64,000 nucleotides of DNA from Rugamonas aquatica (GTDB taxonomy: Bacteria > Pseudomonadota > Gammaproteobacteria > Burkholderiales > Burkholderiaceae_D), in the NCBI RefSeq assembly GCF_009380215.1, contig NZ_WHUG01000010.1, forward strand, positions 173,975-237,974, in the 5' to 3' direction. Below, one piece after another: positions 26,713 to 35,758 of this stretch. The notes beneath the pieces were generated by a model that was not told the origin of the DNA, searched no databases, and worked only from the letters and a program-made list of their open reading frames with translations. The position numbers were made by a program, and so were the translations under genes. How positions within the stretch are numbered: the first letter of the stretch is position 1; every line of letters starts with the position of its first letter.

Positions 26713-29001
26713 TTAGAAGCGCGCCCTGGCGCGCAAGCCTATGGTACGCGGACGCACCATGAACAAGGTATCTCCCGGCTGGATGGCGATGGTGTTCGGC
26801 GTCACGTCGCTGATCTTGGCGCCGTTGGTCAGATTGGTGCCGAACAGGCCGAACTCGTAGGCGCCGGTCTTGTAGGTGATGGTGGCGTTGAGCGTGTTCG
26901 ACGACGGTATCTGCGCGTAGCTGCCCTGCGCCGCCGCGAAGTTGGTGTAGGCGTCGCTGTGGTAGGCGTAGCTGGCGGCGATGCCCACTTCATCATTACC
27001 GCGCACCGGCAGCGTGTAGCTGGCCGTGGCGGTGGCCGACAGACGCGGCGCGTACGGCGCGCGGCTGCCTTCCGGGATGTTCTGCGCGGCGATGCCGGTG
27101 ACGACGGTGCGCGTGGCATAGGCGTGGTTATAGGCTGCGCTCAAACCCAGCGACGCGTGGCGGGTCAGCTTGAAGGCGGTTTCCAGCTCCAGGCCTTCGC
27201 TGCGGATCTTGCCGGCGTTCTGCGTGAAGTAGTAGGTGCACGGCAGCTTGTTAAACACCTGCACGTCCTTCCATTCGATCACGTAGGCGCTGGCGTTGAG
27301 GGTCATGCGCTGGTCCAGCAGCGTGTTCTTCGAACCGACTTCGTAGTTCCACAGGCTGTCCGGCGCGAACGTGGCGGGCGCGTTCACGCCGCAGAAATTG
27401 AAGGGCACCGGCTGGTTGTTACCGCCGTAGCGGAAGCCCTTGCCCACCGATGCGTACAGCGTATGGTCCGCATCGACATGGTAGGCGGCGGCGAAGCGCG
27501 GATTGGCGCCCTGCGAAGTCGCGCTGCTGTTGCTCACTTCCGGCTGACCCACCGGCGCCGACGGCGTGGCGCCGACCAGGTTGCCGAACAAGCCGGTGAA
27601 GCGCAGGTCGAAGTCCTGCGTGCCACGGAACAGGCGCACGCCGGCCGTCAGGTCCAGCTTGTCCCAGACGGTGTAAGTGCCCTCGGCGAACAGCGCCACC
27701 TGGCGCGACTTGGTGTTCTGCGTGCCGGAGAAGAAATCGTTGGGGTTGAAGGCCAGGTCGTTGGTCTGCGAGTTATAGCCCGGGAAGTTGTGCGTAGCCG
27801 CGAAGCGTTCATCGAAGCCGACGGTCGGTTCGTCCTGGCGCGTGTTGCGCTTGCCGGTTTCGAAGAAGGCGCCGGCGGTCCACTTCAGCGGGCCGCTTCC
27901 CTTGGAGTTGAGGCGGAACTCCTGCGCGAAATCGGTGACGCGGTTGCCGATCGTGTAGGCGGCCTGCATCAGCGGCGCCTTGCCGCCGAAGATGAAGGCG
28001 GTGGCCGGATACTGGGCCGAGGTCACGTACAGCGTGTCGCGGTGCAGATAGGAGGTCGACGACACCAATTGCGCGCTACCCAGGTCGTAGCTCACGCCCA
28101 GGTTGTACAGTTGCAGATTGTCGTTGCTGGTCTGCGGCAGCAGCGCGTAGGTGGTGAACGGCGCCAGTCCCGCGTAGGCGTCGTTGACGCCGCCCTTGAT
28201 GTTGGAGGCGGTGATGCTGGCGTCGACCAGCAGGTCCGGCGAGGCGCGCAGGCGCAATGCGGCGCGCGCCTGGTTGGTGGAGACATCGTTGGTGGTCTTG
28301 CCGAAGGTACTGCTGCCGGCCAACTGGTTGCGGATGTAGCCGGAGTCGTTGCCGGTGTAGCCGGTCAGGCGCAGGCCCAGCACATCGGCCTTCAGCGGCA
28401 GGTTGACCATGCCGCGCAGATTGCGGTTGGTGCCGCCGAAGCCGGAGGTGTTCGAACCCACCGCCTCCACCGTGCCGAACAAATCGGCCAGGTCGGGCTT
28501 CTGCGTGATCTGGCGCACCGCGCCGGCCATCGCGCCTGCGCCGAACAGCGTGCCCTGCGGCCCTTGCAGCACTTCCACGCGCTCCAGGTCCAGCACCTTC
28601 AGGTCGGGATTGGAGGATTTCAGCGTCACCGGCATGTCGTCGATGTAGACCGCCACCAACGACGCATCCTGCACTTCGGACGGCACGATGCCGCGCACGA
28701 CCAGGCCGCGCATGGTGATGTTGTTGACGCCCGGCGCCTGCTGCTGCACCGACATCGCCGGCACCAGGTTGGCGATATCGCTCAAATTGCCCTGCCCGTA
28801 GCGGGTCAGGCTTTCCGGCTTCAATACGGTGATCGCCGCCGGCACCTGCTGCACATCCACCGCGCTGGCCGAGCGGGTGGCGGTGACCTCGACGCGGTCT
28901 ATTTTTTCCGTGCCCACTTCCGTCTCGGCCGCCTGCGCGGCGGCCATCGCGCCGGCCGACAGCAGCGCCAGCGCGCGATATGCCTTCACTTGCTTACCCA
29001 T
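26713..29001 (-). CDS. TonB-dependent receptor, first gene of the desaturase operon
   Basis: The 762-residue outer membrane receptor has a signal peptide (MGKQVKAYRALALLSAGAMAAAQA). The TonB box region VEVTATRSAS and the plug domain (about 50-160; GTLFGAGAMAGAVRQIT) follow, then a long barrel ending LRARARF. Overall it looks like the siderophore/oligomer receptor group, but no siderophore enzyme is nearby. It is 9 bp upstream of the desaturase gene. An inverted repeat and a TATACT box lie upstream. Confidence 0.92.
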   Translation of the reverse strand: MGKQVKAYRALALLSAGAMAAAQAAETEVGTEKIDRVEVTATRSASAVDVQQVPAAITVLKPESLTRYGQGNLSDIANLVPAMSVQQQAPGVNNITMRGLVVRGIVPSEVQDASLVAVYIDDMPVTLKSSNPDLKVLDLERVEVLQGPQGTLFGAGAMAGAVRQITQKPDLADLFGTVEAVGSNTSGFGGTNRNLRGMVNLPLKADVLGLRLTGYTGNDSGYIRNQLAGSSTFGKTTNDVSTNQARAALRLRASPDLLVDASITASNIKGGVNDAYAGLAPFTTYALLPQTSNDNLQLYNLGVSYDLGSAQLVSSTSYLHRDTLYVTSAQYPATAFIFGGKAPLMQAAYTIGNRVTDFAQEFRLNSKGSGPLKWTAGAFFETGKRNTRQDEPTVGFDERFAATHNFPGYNSQTNDLAFNPNDFFSGTQNTKSRQVALFAEGTYTVWDKLDLTAGVRLFRGTQDFDLRFTGLFGNLVGATPSAPVGQPEVSNSSATSQGANPRFAAAYHVDADHTLYASVGKGFRYGGNNQPVPFNFCGVNAPATFAPDSLWNYEVGSKNTLLDQRMTLNASAYVIEWKDVQVFNKLPCTYYFTQNAGKIRSEGLELETAFKLTRHASLGLSAAYNHAYATRTVVTGIAAQNIPEGSRAPYAPRLSATATASYTLPVRGNDEVGIAASYAYHSDAYTNFAAAQGSYAQIPSSNTLNATITYKTGAYEFGLFGTNLTNGAKISDVTPNTIAIQPGDTLFMVRPRTIGLRARARF

Positions 29002-29032
29002 CTGTACCCTTAATCATGTCTCTCAGGGGCGG

Positions 29033-29086
29033 AGTATAGCGAGTGGCGGCGATCTTGAACACGAAGATAATCGCGTTTGTTTATCT
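29033..29086 (-). promoter_or_regulatory. Candidate promoter and operator of the TonB receptor operon
   Basis: On the minus strand a TATACT box (29033-29038) lies 32 bp before the ATG; no good -35 box is visible. Further upstream AGATAA (29065-29070) and TTATCT (29081-29086) form an inverted repeat with a 10-nt gap. It vaguely recalls a Fur site but does not match the consensus. Confidence 0.3.
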
Positions 29087-29175
29087 GCCGGCCGTTGGAT
29101 GGACGCTTGGGCTGAAAATCGGCGTAGGTGGGATAGCGTACAGCCGCGCCAATGGCGGCGGGCCACAATGGGGAC

Positions 29176-29373
29176 ATGGATACCTCGCACACCCACCGCA
29201 AACCGCCGCCCGCAGCCTACGCGCTGCACCGCCAGATGAAGGCGGTGCAGCGCTGCATGTCAGCGGAAACGGTGGAGGAATCGGTGCGGGCGACGCGCTG
29301 GGCCAGCGCCTGGTACAGGCTGGTGCAGCGCAAGCTGGAGCAGCTCCAGCACGCGCCCCGTTACTTGCATTAG
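29176..29373 (+). CDS. Small hypothetical protein, 65 residues
   Basis: This short soluble protein (MDTSHTHRKPPPAAYALHRQ) is rich in basic and aromatic residues and probably helical in its second half (SVRATRWASAWYRLVQRKLE). GGGG lies directly before the ATG. The 3' end overlaps the convergent Crp/Fnr gene by four bases, which is a normal gene boundary here. I do not recognise the family. Confidence 0.5.
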   Translation: MDTSHTHRKPPPAAYALHRQMKAVQRCMSAETVEESVRATRWASAWYRLVQRKLEQLQHAPRYLH

Positions 29374-30116
29374 GCGGGGACGTAGCAACCGCCGGCGCGG
29401 CGCTCCATGGCGCTGCGGTCAAGCACGACCACCGTGCCGCGGCGGTATTCGATCATGCCCTCTTCCTGCAGCTTGCCGGCGCAGCAGGTGATGCTTTCGC
29501 GGCGCACGCCCAGCATGTTGGCGATCATTTCCTGCGTCACTTTCAATTCGTTCGACAGCGAGCGGTCCAGGCGTTCCAGCAGCCAGCGGCACAGGCGCTG
29601 CTCGATGCTGCCGTGGCGCACGCCGGCCACCGTCTGCGCCAGCTGGGCGAACAGCGCGCTGGTGTGGCGCATCAGCTGGCGGGCCAGCGCGCCGCCGCCG
29701 GTGAAGGCCGAGCGCAGCACGGCAGCCTTGATGCGGTAGCCGTAGCCGGCGCAGTGCACGACGGCCGAGCAGTTGGCGCGTTCGGTCTCGTACATCGAGA
29801 CGCCGACCACGCCTTCGCGGCCCACCACGCCGATCTCGGCGGCGCCGCCGTCTTCAGTCACGTATTGCAGCGACACGATGGCGTTGGTGGGGAAGTAGGC
29901 GTATTCCATCTTGTCGCCGAAGTCGAACAGGTGCTTGCCGGCGACCAGCGGCACCAGTTCCAGATGCTCGAACAAGGCGATCAGCTCTTCGCGCGACAGT
30001 GCGCGCAGCAGTTCGTTCTGCTGGGCGCCGGTCAGGCTGATGGCGGGAGCGGATGCCTCTGCCTGCATGGAGCGCACTACGTCTTGGGCAACGGCATTAT
30101 GTGTGGCTTGGTACAT
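29370..30116 (-). CDS. Crp/Fnr-family transcriptional regulator
   Basis: This regulator has a cyclic-nucleotide-binding-like domain (about residues 35-150; HLFDFGDKMEYAYFPTNAIV) and a C-terminal winged helix (about 170-240; TQEMIANMLGVRRESIT). No Fnr-type N-terminal cysteine cluster is visible. The start at 30116 is supported by AGAGG upstream and gives 248 residues; the in-frame ATG at 30167 has no ribosome site. This group often acts in stress responses. The target genes are not evident. It has no operon partner. Confidence 0.88.
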   Translation of the reverse strand: MYQATHNAVAQDVVRSMQAEASAPAISLTGAQQNELLRALSREELIALFEHLELVPLVAGKHLFDFGDKMEYAYFPTNAIVSLQYVTEDGGAAEIGVVGREGVVGVSMYETERANCSAVVHCAGYGYRIKAAVLRSAFTGGGALARQLMRHTSALFAQLAQTVAGVRHGSIEQRLCRWLLERLDRSLSNELKVTQEMIANMLGVRRESITCCAGKLQEEGMIEYRRGTVVVLDRSAMERRAGGCYVPA

Positions 30117-30263
30117 GGCGGACCTCTTGTTGTTCGTTGGTAGGTCTTGCGACCTGATGAACAACACTATATCCCCGCTATGTACGGCCGATTATAGGAG
30201 CATGGACGCGCTACATGTAGGCAGTTGACAGAGGCCGATGTGGTCCCAGTCCTACGGCGACGC

Positions 30264-30506
30264 TTACACCTTGAATTTGAAACGCGAAGCTTCCTCGACC
30301 AGCCGCTCGTCGCGGCTGCGCAGGCGGCCGGGATTGCGGCGGTGCTCGGGCTCGGATACCACGCGCTGGATCACGTTCTCCGGCACGCCCCGCTGGCTGA
30401 GGTAGGTGGCGGCGCTGTCCGCACCTTTTCTATCAGCAACTTCAATACCGGCTTCGACGACTTCGGCGCCAACATAGTCTGGGCGGAAGGTATGGGTGGT
30501 GGACAT
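30264..30506 (-). CDS. Small hypothetical protein, 80 residues
   Basis: The protein MSTTHTFRPDYVGAEVVEAG is charged and soluble. GGAGG stands 6 nt before its ATG at 30506, which is strong support for translation. The middle part, AATYLSQRGVPENVIQRVVS, looks like a small three-helix unit. The C-terminus is basic. No family is recognised. It lies between the Crp/Fnr gene and a DUF3606 gene on the other strand. Confidence 0.6.
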   Translation of the reverse strand: MSTTHTFRPDYVGAEVVEAGIEVADRKGADSAATYLSQRGVPENVIQRVVSEPEHRRNPGRLRSRDERLVEEASRFKFKV

Positions 30507-30682
30507 CGGGGGCCTCCAGGGCGGTGAATGGTTGTGGAACACCATCATGCGATTGTATAGCAGGCTGCGCCGTGCGCCAGCACACCATCTGACGGAAGCG
30601 GCCGCTGTGTGTGGTGGCGTACGGCGCACTATGGCGAACGCGGCGACGATGATGACTCCCTGGCACTATTGTTCATACCATC

Positions 30683-30865
30683 ATGCAAGTTCATCTCCCC
30701 GTGGGACCGGCGCCATGGCGCCAGCTACGCACCATCAACCCCCGCCAAGTGTCGGAAATCCAGTACTGGGCGGCGGAATTCGATGTTACCCCGGCCACGC
30801 TGGTCGGCGTGGTGCGCGAAGTCGGACGCAATCTGGACGAAATCAGGAAGCGCTTGTCCGCCTGA
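30683..30865 (+). CDS. DUF3606-like small protein
   Basis: The 60-residue protein contains the pattern EIQYWAAEFDVTPATLVGVV followed by REVGRNLDEIRKRL. This matches the short DUF3606 helix-turn-helix-like unit, in which a tryptophan/aromatic pair is followed by a VGxxxxxIRxxL end. Such proteins are common in soil proteobacteria and their role is not known. It stands alone, convergent with the YcaC-like hydrolase gene 31 bp away. Confidence 0.65.
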   Translation: MQVHLPVGPAPWRQLRTINPRQVSEIQYWAAEFDVTPATLVGVVREVGRNLDEIRKRLSA

Positions 30866-30896
30866 CTTCGCCCGGAATGGAGGCGGCTCCTGGCGC

Positions 30897-31583
30897 TTAC
30901 TTGGCGGGCACGGCGGCCAGCGTTTCGTGGCTGCTGGCGGTGCGCTGTGGCGCCTTGTGCACCATGGTGTAGGCGTAGTCGACGCCCATGCCGTAGGCGC
31001 CCGAGTGTTCGCGGACGATGGCCATGACGGCGTCGTAGCTGTCGCGGCGCGCCCAGTCGCGCTGCCATTCCAGCATGACTTGCTGCCACGTCACCGGCAC
31101 CACGCCGGCCTGGATCATGCGCTGCATCGCGTAGTCGTGCGCTTCCTTCGAGGTGCCGCCGGAGGCGTCGGCCACCATGTAGATTTCGTAGTCGCCCTCG
31201 GCCATCGCGCACAGGGCGAAGCTGTTGTTGCACACCTCGGTCCACAGGCCCGAGACGATCACTTTCTTCTTGCCGTTGGCCTTCAGCGCGTCGCGCACTT
31301 TCTGGTCGTCCCAGGAATTCATCGACGAACGCTCCAGGATGGGCTTGCCTGGGAAGACGTCCAGCAGTTCGGGATAGGTATGGCCGGAGAAGGCTTCGGT
31401 CTCGACGGTGGTGATGGTGGTCGGGATGTTGAACACCTTGGCGGCCTTGGCCAGCGCTACGGTGTTGTTCTTCAACGCCTGGCGGTCCATCGACTGCACG
31501 CCGAACGCCATCTGCGGCTGCTGGTCGATGAAGATCAGCTGGCAGTTCGTAGGCGTCAGTACTTCAAGTTTGGGATTGGTCAT
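30897..31583 (-). CDS. Isochorismatase-family hydrolase, YcaC-like
   Basis: The 228-residue cysteine hydrolase shows the family triad region: Asp20 in LIFIDQQPQM, a lysine cluster at about 105-107 (GKKKVIVSG) and Cys118 in WTEVCNN. Similarity to YcaC is seen in the first 180 residues. The substrate of YcaC proteins is unresolved. The C-terminal tail (about 190-228) is specific to this branch. The start at 31583 follows a GGAAG site; the open frame to 31625 lacks one. It is a single gene, 110 bp downstream of the exported alpha/beta hydrolase gene. Confidence 0.88.
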   Translation of the reverse strand: MTNPKLEVLTPTNCQLIFIDQQPQMAFGVQSMDRQALKNNTVALAKAAKVFNIPTTITTVETEAFSGHTYPELLDVFPGKPILERSSMNSWDDQKVRDALKANGKKKVIVSGLWTEVCNNSFALCAMAEGDYEIYMVADASGGTSKEAHDYAMQRMIQAGVVPVTWQQVMLEWQRDWARRDSYDAVMAIVREHSGAYGMGVDYAYTMVHKAPQRTASSHETLAAVPAK

Positions 31584-31657
31584 GATAGCTTCCATTGTGA
31601 TGAGGTGGATACGCGCCCGCTGCATCCAGCGCGGCTGCGTTCATCTTAGGTCGCTGA

Positions 31658-31675
31658 CCAGTGGAAAACCACTGG
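31658..31675. repeat. Perfect hairpin between two minus-strand hydrolase genes
   Basis: CCAGTGG and CCACTGG pair around an AAAA loop. It lies 19 bp past the stop of the alpha/beta hydrolase gene. No T run follows on either strand, so terminator function is doubtful. Confidence 0.4.
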
Positions 31676-31693
31676 CTAAATGGAGAGGCCGGA

Positions 31694-32695
31694 CTACCCT
31701 TTTCCCGGCATCTGCCGGTTCAGGAAGGCGACGACGGCATCCACGGCCGGTTGCAGCCACGGATCGAACAGCCAGAACGAGTGCGGCGTGTCGGGCAAGA
31801 CCAGCGTGCTGCTGGCCACGCCTGCTTGCGCCATGCGCGCCGCCATTTCCTCGCGGCCGGCGGAAAAGCGCGCCTGGGCGCTGGCAATGAACAGCATCGG
31901 CGGCATGCCCGGCCGCACGTAGCGGATCGGCGAGGCCTCGGCCCACAGCGCGCTCTTCTCGGCGTAGCGGCCGCCGAACCAGGCGCCGGCCGCGGACGGC
32001 TGTTTGCGGGGATCGTCTTCATACTTCAGCGCGGCCTCGGTGGTGAACTCCGACAGGCCGTCGATGTTGACGACGGCTTGCACCGCGCTCGATACAGCAC
32101 TGTCGGCGGCGCCGGGATCGAAGCGGTCCAGGTGGCCGGTGACGCCGGCCAGGCTGGCGATCTGGCCGCCGGCCGATCCACCCGCCAGCGCGATGCGCCG
32201 CGGATCGAGCCGGTACTGGCCGGCATGGCCACGCACCCAGCGCACGGCGGCCCGCACGTCGTGGATCGCCGCCGGATATGGCGCCTCGCCGGACAGCCGG
32301 TAGCTGACCGTGACCGCCGCATAGCCGCGCTGCGCCAGCCGCACCGCCATCGGCGCGAACTCGGCGCGGAAGCCCGCCCGCCAGCCGCCGCCATGCACCA
32401 GCACCACCACCGGCATGCCAACGTCGGCGCGCGCGGCCAGCGGCAGATAGAGGTCCAGCTTCAGGCAGCGATCGCCGTACTGCGCATACACCTGGTCGCC
32501 AAGGCGGTTGACATCCACCGGCAGCGCCGCGCTGGCGATGCGTATCGAAGGATAGTCGCGCAGCAGCTTCTCATAGGTATGCTGGGCGTCGTAGGTATTG
32601 GCCGGATCCGGCGGCGGCTCCACGCACGGCGCGGCAAACGCCGCCGTGTGCAGGCACACCAGGGCAAGACTGAAAATATAGCGCAAGGGCATCAT
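31694..32695 (-). CDS. Exported alpha/beta hydrolase (carboxylesterase-like)
   Basis: This hydrolase of about 333 residues has a signal peptide (MMPLRYIFSLALVCLHTAAFA). The oxyanion motif is HGGGW, the nucleophile is in GGSAGG and the terminal histidine is in PDTPHSFW. It belongs to the group of acyl esterases related to hormone-sensitive lipase and feruloyl esterases. The start at 32695 (or the adjacent ATG at 32692) puts the signal peptide at the N-terminus; the frame extends to 32758 without support. It is divergent from poxB with about 120 bp between. Confidence 0.88.
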   Translation of the reverse strand: MMPLRYIFSLALVCLHTAAFAAPCVEPPPDPANTYDAQHTYEKLLRDYPSIRIASAALPVDVNRLGDQVYAQYGDRCLKLDLYLPLAARADVGMPVVVLVHGGGWRAGFRAEFAPMAVRLAQRGYAAVTVSYRLSGEAPYPAAIHDVRAAVRWVRGHAGQYRLDPRRIALAGGSAGGQIASLAGVTGHLDRFDPGAADSAVSSAVQAVVNIDGLSEFTTEAALKYEDDPRKQPSAAGAWFGGRYAEKSALWAEASPIRYVRPGMPPMLFIASAQARFSAGREEMAARMAQAGVASSTLVLPDTPHSFWLFDPWLQPAVDAVVAFLNRQMPGKG

Positions 32696-32815
32696 CCGTC
32701 GAGTATGCCACAAGCCCGAACTGCGGCCACTGCAATAGCTGTGTGCGTGAGCGAACATACATTCGCGCCGCCAGCGCCCACGCTAGCTCCGCAACCATCA
32801 CACAGAAAGCAGATC

Positions 32816-34531
32816 ATGGCAAAAACAGTCGCGGAAGTCGTTATCGAAACCCTGCAACAGGCGGGTGCCAAACATTGCTGGGGCGTGCCCGGCGATACGC
32901 TCAACCACGTCACCGACGCCATCCGCCGCAGCGAGATCGAATGGGTCCACGTGCGGCACGAGGAAGTGGGCGGCTTCGCGGCCGGCGCCGAAGCCTTCGT
33001 CAGCCAACGCCTGACGCTGTGCGCCGGCTCCTGCGGCCCCGGCAGCCTGCACTTCGTCAACGGCCTGTTCGAGGCGCACCGCAACCGCTCGCCGGTGGTG
33101 CTGATCGCCAGCCAGATCACCCGCGACGAACTGGGCTTCGATTTCCCGCAGGAAGTCGACTACAAGCCGATCTTCGACCAGTGCAGCGTGTTCTGCCAGG
33201 AGATCCGCACCGCCGCCCAGGCGCGCCGCGTGACCGCGATGGCGGCCCAGGCCGCGCTGACCAAGGGCGGCGTGGCGGTCATCATCCTGCCGGTCGATGT
33301 ATCCAGGGAAAACGCCGCCGACGAGCCGCCGTTCGCCGTCCACCTGCCGCGCCCGCAGACCCGGCCGTCCGACGAGGAGCTGGCGCGCATCGCCGAGGTG
33401 CTCAACGGCGGCAAGAAGATCGCCGTCTACGCCGGCTCCGGCTGCCAGGGCGCGCATGCGCCGCTGATGGCGCTGGCCGCACGCCTGAAGGCGCCGATCG
33501 CCCACACTTCGCGCGCCAAGGACTTCGTCGAATACGACAACCCCTACAACGTCGGCATGACCGGCATCTTCGGCATCGACTCCGGCTACCACGCGGTGGC
33601 CGAGTGCGACACGCTGCTGCTGCTCGGCTGCGATTTCGCCTGGCGCCAGTTCTACCCTGCCCATGCGCGCATCATCCAGATCGACATCGACCCGACCCAT
33701 CTGGGCCGCCGCCATCCGGTCGAGATCGGCGCGGTGGGCGACATCGGCCACACGCTGGCCGCGCTGCTGCCGCTGCTGCAGCAGCACGACGACGGCGCCT
33801 TCCTCGACCATTGCGTCGAGCGCCACCAGAAAGCCGTCGCGCACCTGAACGAACGCGCCACGCCCGGCGCCGACGACACCATCCGCCCGCAATACCTGAC
33901 GGCGATGATCGACAAGCACGCCGACGACGACGCCATCTTCACCGCCGACGGCGGTTCGCCGATGGTGTGGGTGCTGCGCCATACGCACGCCAACGGCCGC
34001 CGCCGCACGCTGGTCAGCCTGACCCACGGCACCATGGCCAACGCCATGCCGCAGGCGCTGGGCGCCAAGAAAGCCTTCCCGCAGCGCCAGGTGATTTCGC
34101 TGTCGGGCGACGGCGGGCTGGCGATGCTGATGGGCGACCTGATTACGGCGGTGCAGGAAAACATCGCGATCAAGATCGCCGTCTACAACAACGGCTCGCT
34201 GGGCTTCGTCGAACTGGAACAGAAGGTCGAGGGCTTGCTCGACGCCTACACCGACCTGAAGAATCCGGACTTCGGCCGCGTGGCCGAGGCCATCGGCATC
34301 TACGGCCAGCACGTGGAATCGGCGGCGGCGCTGGAGGACGCGGTGCGCGCCTGGCTGGCCCATCCCGGCCCCGCGCTGCTGGACGTGAAGACCGACCGCT
34401 TCGAGCTGGTGATGCCGCCGGTGATCGAGGCGTCGCAAGTGTTGGGCACGGCGCTGTACTCGGCCAAGGCAGTGTTGAGCGGCCGCGCCGGCGACGTCGT
34501 CGACCTTATAAAGGACAACTTCGTCAAGTAA
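32816..34531 (+). CDS. poxB: Pyruvate oxidase/dehydrogenase, thiamine-diphosphate dependent
   Basis: At 571 residues it matches the length of E. coli PoxB (572). The N-terminal domain carries the catalytic glutamate in VRHEEVGGFAAGAEA. The central FAD domain follows. The C-terminal thiamine diphosphate motif runs from GDGGLAMLMGD to YNN. PoxB converts pyruvate to acetate and CO2, passing electrons to quinones at the membrane. I choose the ATG at 32816 because the family alignment starts there (MAKTVAEVVIETLQQAGAKH). The frame is open far upstream, but that part lies antisense to the exported hydrolase gene. Confidence 0.9.
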   Translation: MAKTVAEVVIETLQQAGAKHCWGVPGDTLNHVTDAIRRSEIEWVHVRHEEVGGFAAGAEAFVSQRLTLCAGSCGPGSLHFVNGLFEAHRNRSPVVLIASQITRDELGFDFPQEVDYKPIFDQCSVFCQEIRTAAQARRVTAMAAQAALTKGGVAVIILPVDVSRENAADEPPFAVHLPRPQTRPSDEELARIAEVLNGGKKIAVYAGSGCQGAHAPLMALAARLKAPIAHTSRAKDFVEYDNPYNVGMTGIFGIDSGYHAVAECDTLLLLGCDFAWRQFYPAHARIIQIDIDPTHLGRRHPVEIGAVGDIGHTLAALLPLLQQHDDGAFLDHCVERHQKAVAHLNERATPGADDTIRPQYLTAMIDKHADDDAIFTADGGSPMVWVLRHTHANGRRRTLVSLTHGTMANAMPQALGAKKAFPQRQVISLSGDGGLAMLMGDLITAVQENIAIKIAVYNNGSLGFVELEQKVEGLLDAYTDLKNPDFGRVAEAIGIYGQHVESAAALEDAVRAWLAHPGPALLDVKTDRFELVMPPVIEASQVLGTALYSAKAVLSGRAGDVVDLIKDNFVK

Positions 34532-34648
34532 GGCGGCCGCGCTGTGTGAGCTGGCTAACACGCAACGACTGTTTAGAAGCCGGCCCCTAACGAACGGCCT
34601 CATGCGCTCTATAGACTGCCTTCATCTTATGGCAACTGAAGGAGTCAC

Positions 34649-35749
34649 ATGACAGCTATCGAGCAAGCCGTCCGTTACCATGACGGCGTAGAACAGAAGC
34701 AGGAAAACGAAGACGCGATGATCGACCAGATCGTCGCGTCGATGGGCCGGGTCAACCGCAGCGTCTGCGACAAGCACCGCCACGGCATGCGCGACGCCCA
34801 CGCCAAAAGCCACGGCATCCTCAAAGGCACGCTGCAAGTCTACGGCGACCTGCCGGAGCAGCTGCGCCAGGGCGTGTTCGCCCATCCCGCCAGCTACCCC
34901 GCCGTCATGCGCCTGTCGACCGCGCCGGGCGATATCCACAGCGACAAGATCCCCGCGCCGCGCGGCATCGCCATCAAGCTGCTGGACGTGCCCGGCCCGC
35001 AGCTGGGCGCCGACCGCCAGCAGGCCCGCACCCAGGACTTTTTGCTGGTCAACCATCCGGTGATCGCCTTCGGCCATGCGGCGGCTTATCTGAAAACCCA
35101 GCAGCTGCTGGAAAAGCACGCCGACGATCCCGACCTCGCGCGCCAGGCCACCGCCGCGCTGGCCCACGGCGGCAGCAAGCTGCTGCATGCGGTCGGCATC
35201 GCCAACCCGATACTCGACACGCTGGGCGCGCCCAACAGCCACATCCTCGGCGTAACCTTCTACAGCATGGCGGCGCTGCGCTACGGCGACTACATCGCCA
35301 AGATCTGCCTGGCGCCGCTGTCGGACGAGGTGCGCGCGCTGACCGGCGCCGCCTTGCGCTCCGGCGCCGGCGATTCCGAGCTGCGCGACCTGGTGGTGGA
35401 CTTCTTCCGCACCCACGGCGCCGAGTACGAGTTGCGCGTGCAGCTGTGCACCAGCCTGGAGCGCATGCCGGTCGAGGACGCATCGATCCCGTGGCCGGAA
35501 GACGAATCGCCATACCTGCCCGTGGCCAAACTGACGATACCGCCGCAAGAGGCCTACAGCCCCGCGCGCCGCGTGTTTGCCGACGACGTGCTGTCCTTCA
35601 ATCCATGGCACTGCATCAAAGCGCACCGGCCGCTGGGCTCGATCATGCGCGCCCGCATCCGCGCCTACGAGGCGTCGTCGGCCTTCCGCCACACGATGAA
35701 CCAGCAGCCCCGCATTGAAATCACCCACATCGACGACGTACCCAATTAA
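34649..35749 (+). CDS. Catalase-family heme protein (small subunit-type)
   Basis: The 366-residue protein has a reduced catalase core. The distal histidine motif is AHAKSHGILKG near residue 50, and the distal asparagine lies in LVNHPVIAFG near residue 133. RIRAY near the C-terminus fits the RxxxY proximal heme ligand. True catalases are 480 or more residues, so this belongs to the short catalase-like group, which may act as a peroxidase or a lipid hydroperoxide enzyme. GAAGGAG lies 6 nt before the ATG. It is 9 bp upstream of the companion gene and begins the catalase-like/DyP operon. Confidence 0.87.
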   Translation: MTAIEQAVRYHDGVEQKQENEDAMIDQIVASMGRVNRSVCDKHRHGMRDAHAKSHGILKGTLQVYGDLPEQLRQGVFAHPASYPAVMRLSTAPGDIHSDKIPAPRGIAIKLLDVPGPQLGADRQQARTQDFLLVNHPVIAFGHAAAYLKTQQLLEKHADDPDLARQATAALAHGGSKLLHAVGIANPILDTLGAPNSHILGVTFYSMAALRYGDYIAKICLAPLSDEVRALTGAALRSGAGDSELRDLVVDFFRTHGAEYELRVQLCTSLERMPVEDASIPWPEDESPYLPVAKLTIPPQEAYSPARRVFADDVLSFNPWHCIKAHRPLGSIMRARIRAYEASSAFRHTMNQQPRIEITHIDDVPN

Positions 35750-35758
35750 GGAGCCCTT

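Noticed and set aside
31661..32815. N-terminal extension of the pyruvate oxidase frame by 385 codons
   Set aside because: It lies antisense to the exported hydrolase gene; PoxB proteins start at the residues encoded from 32816, and the length then matches the family.
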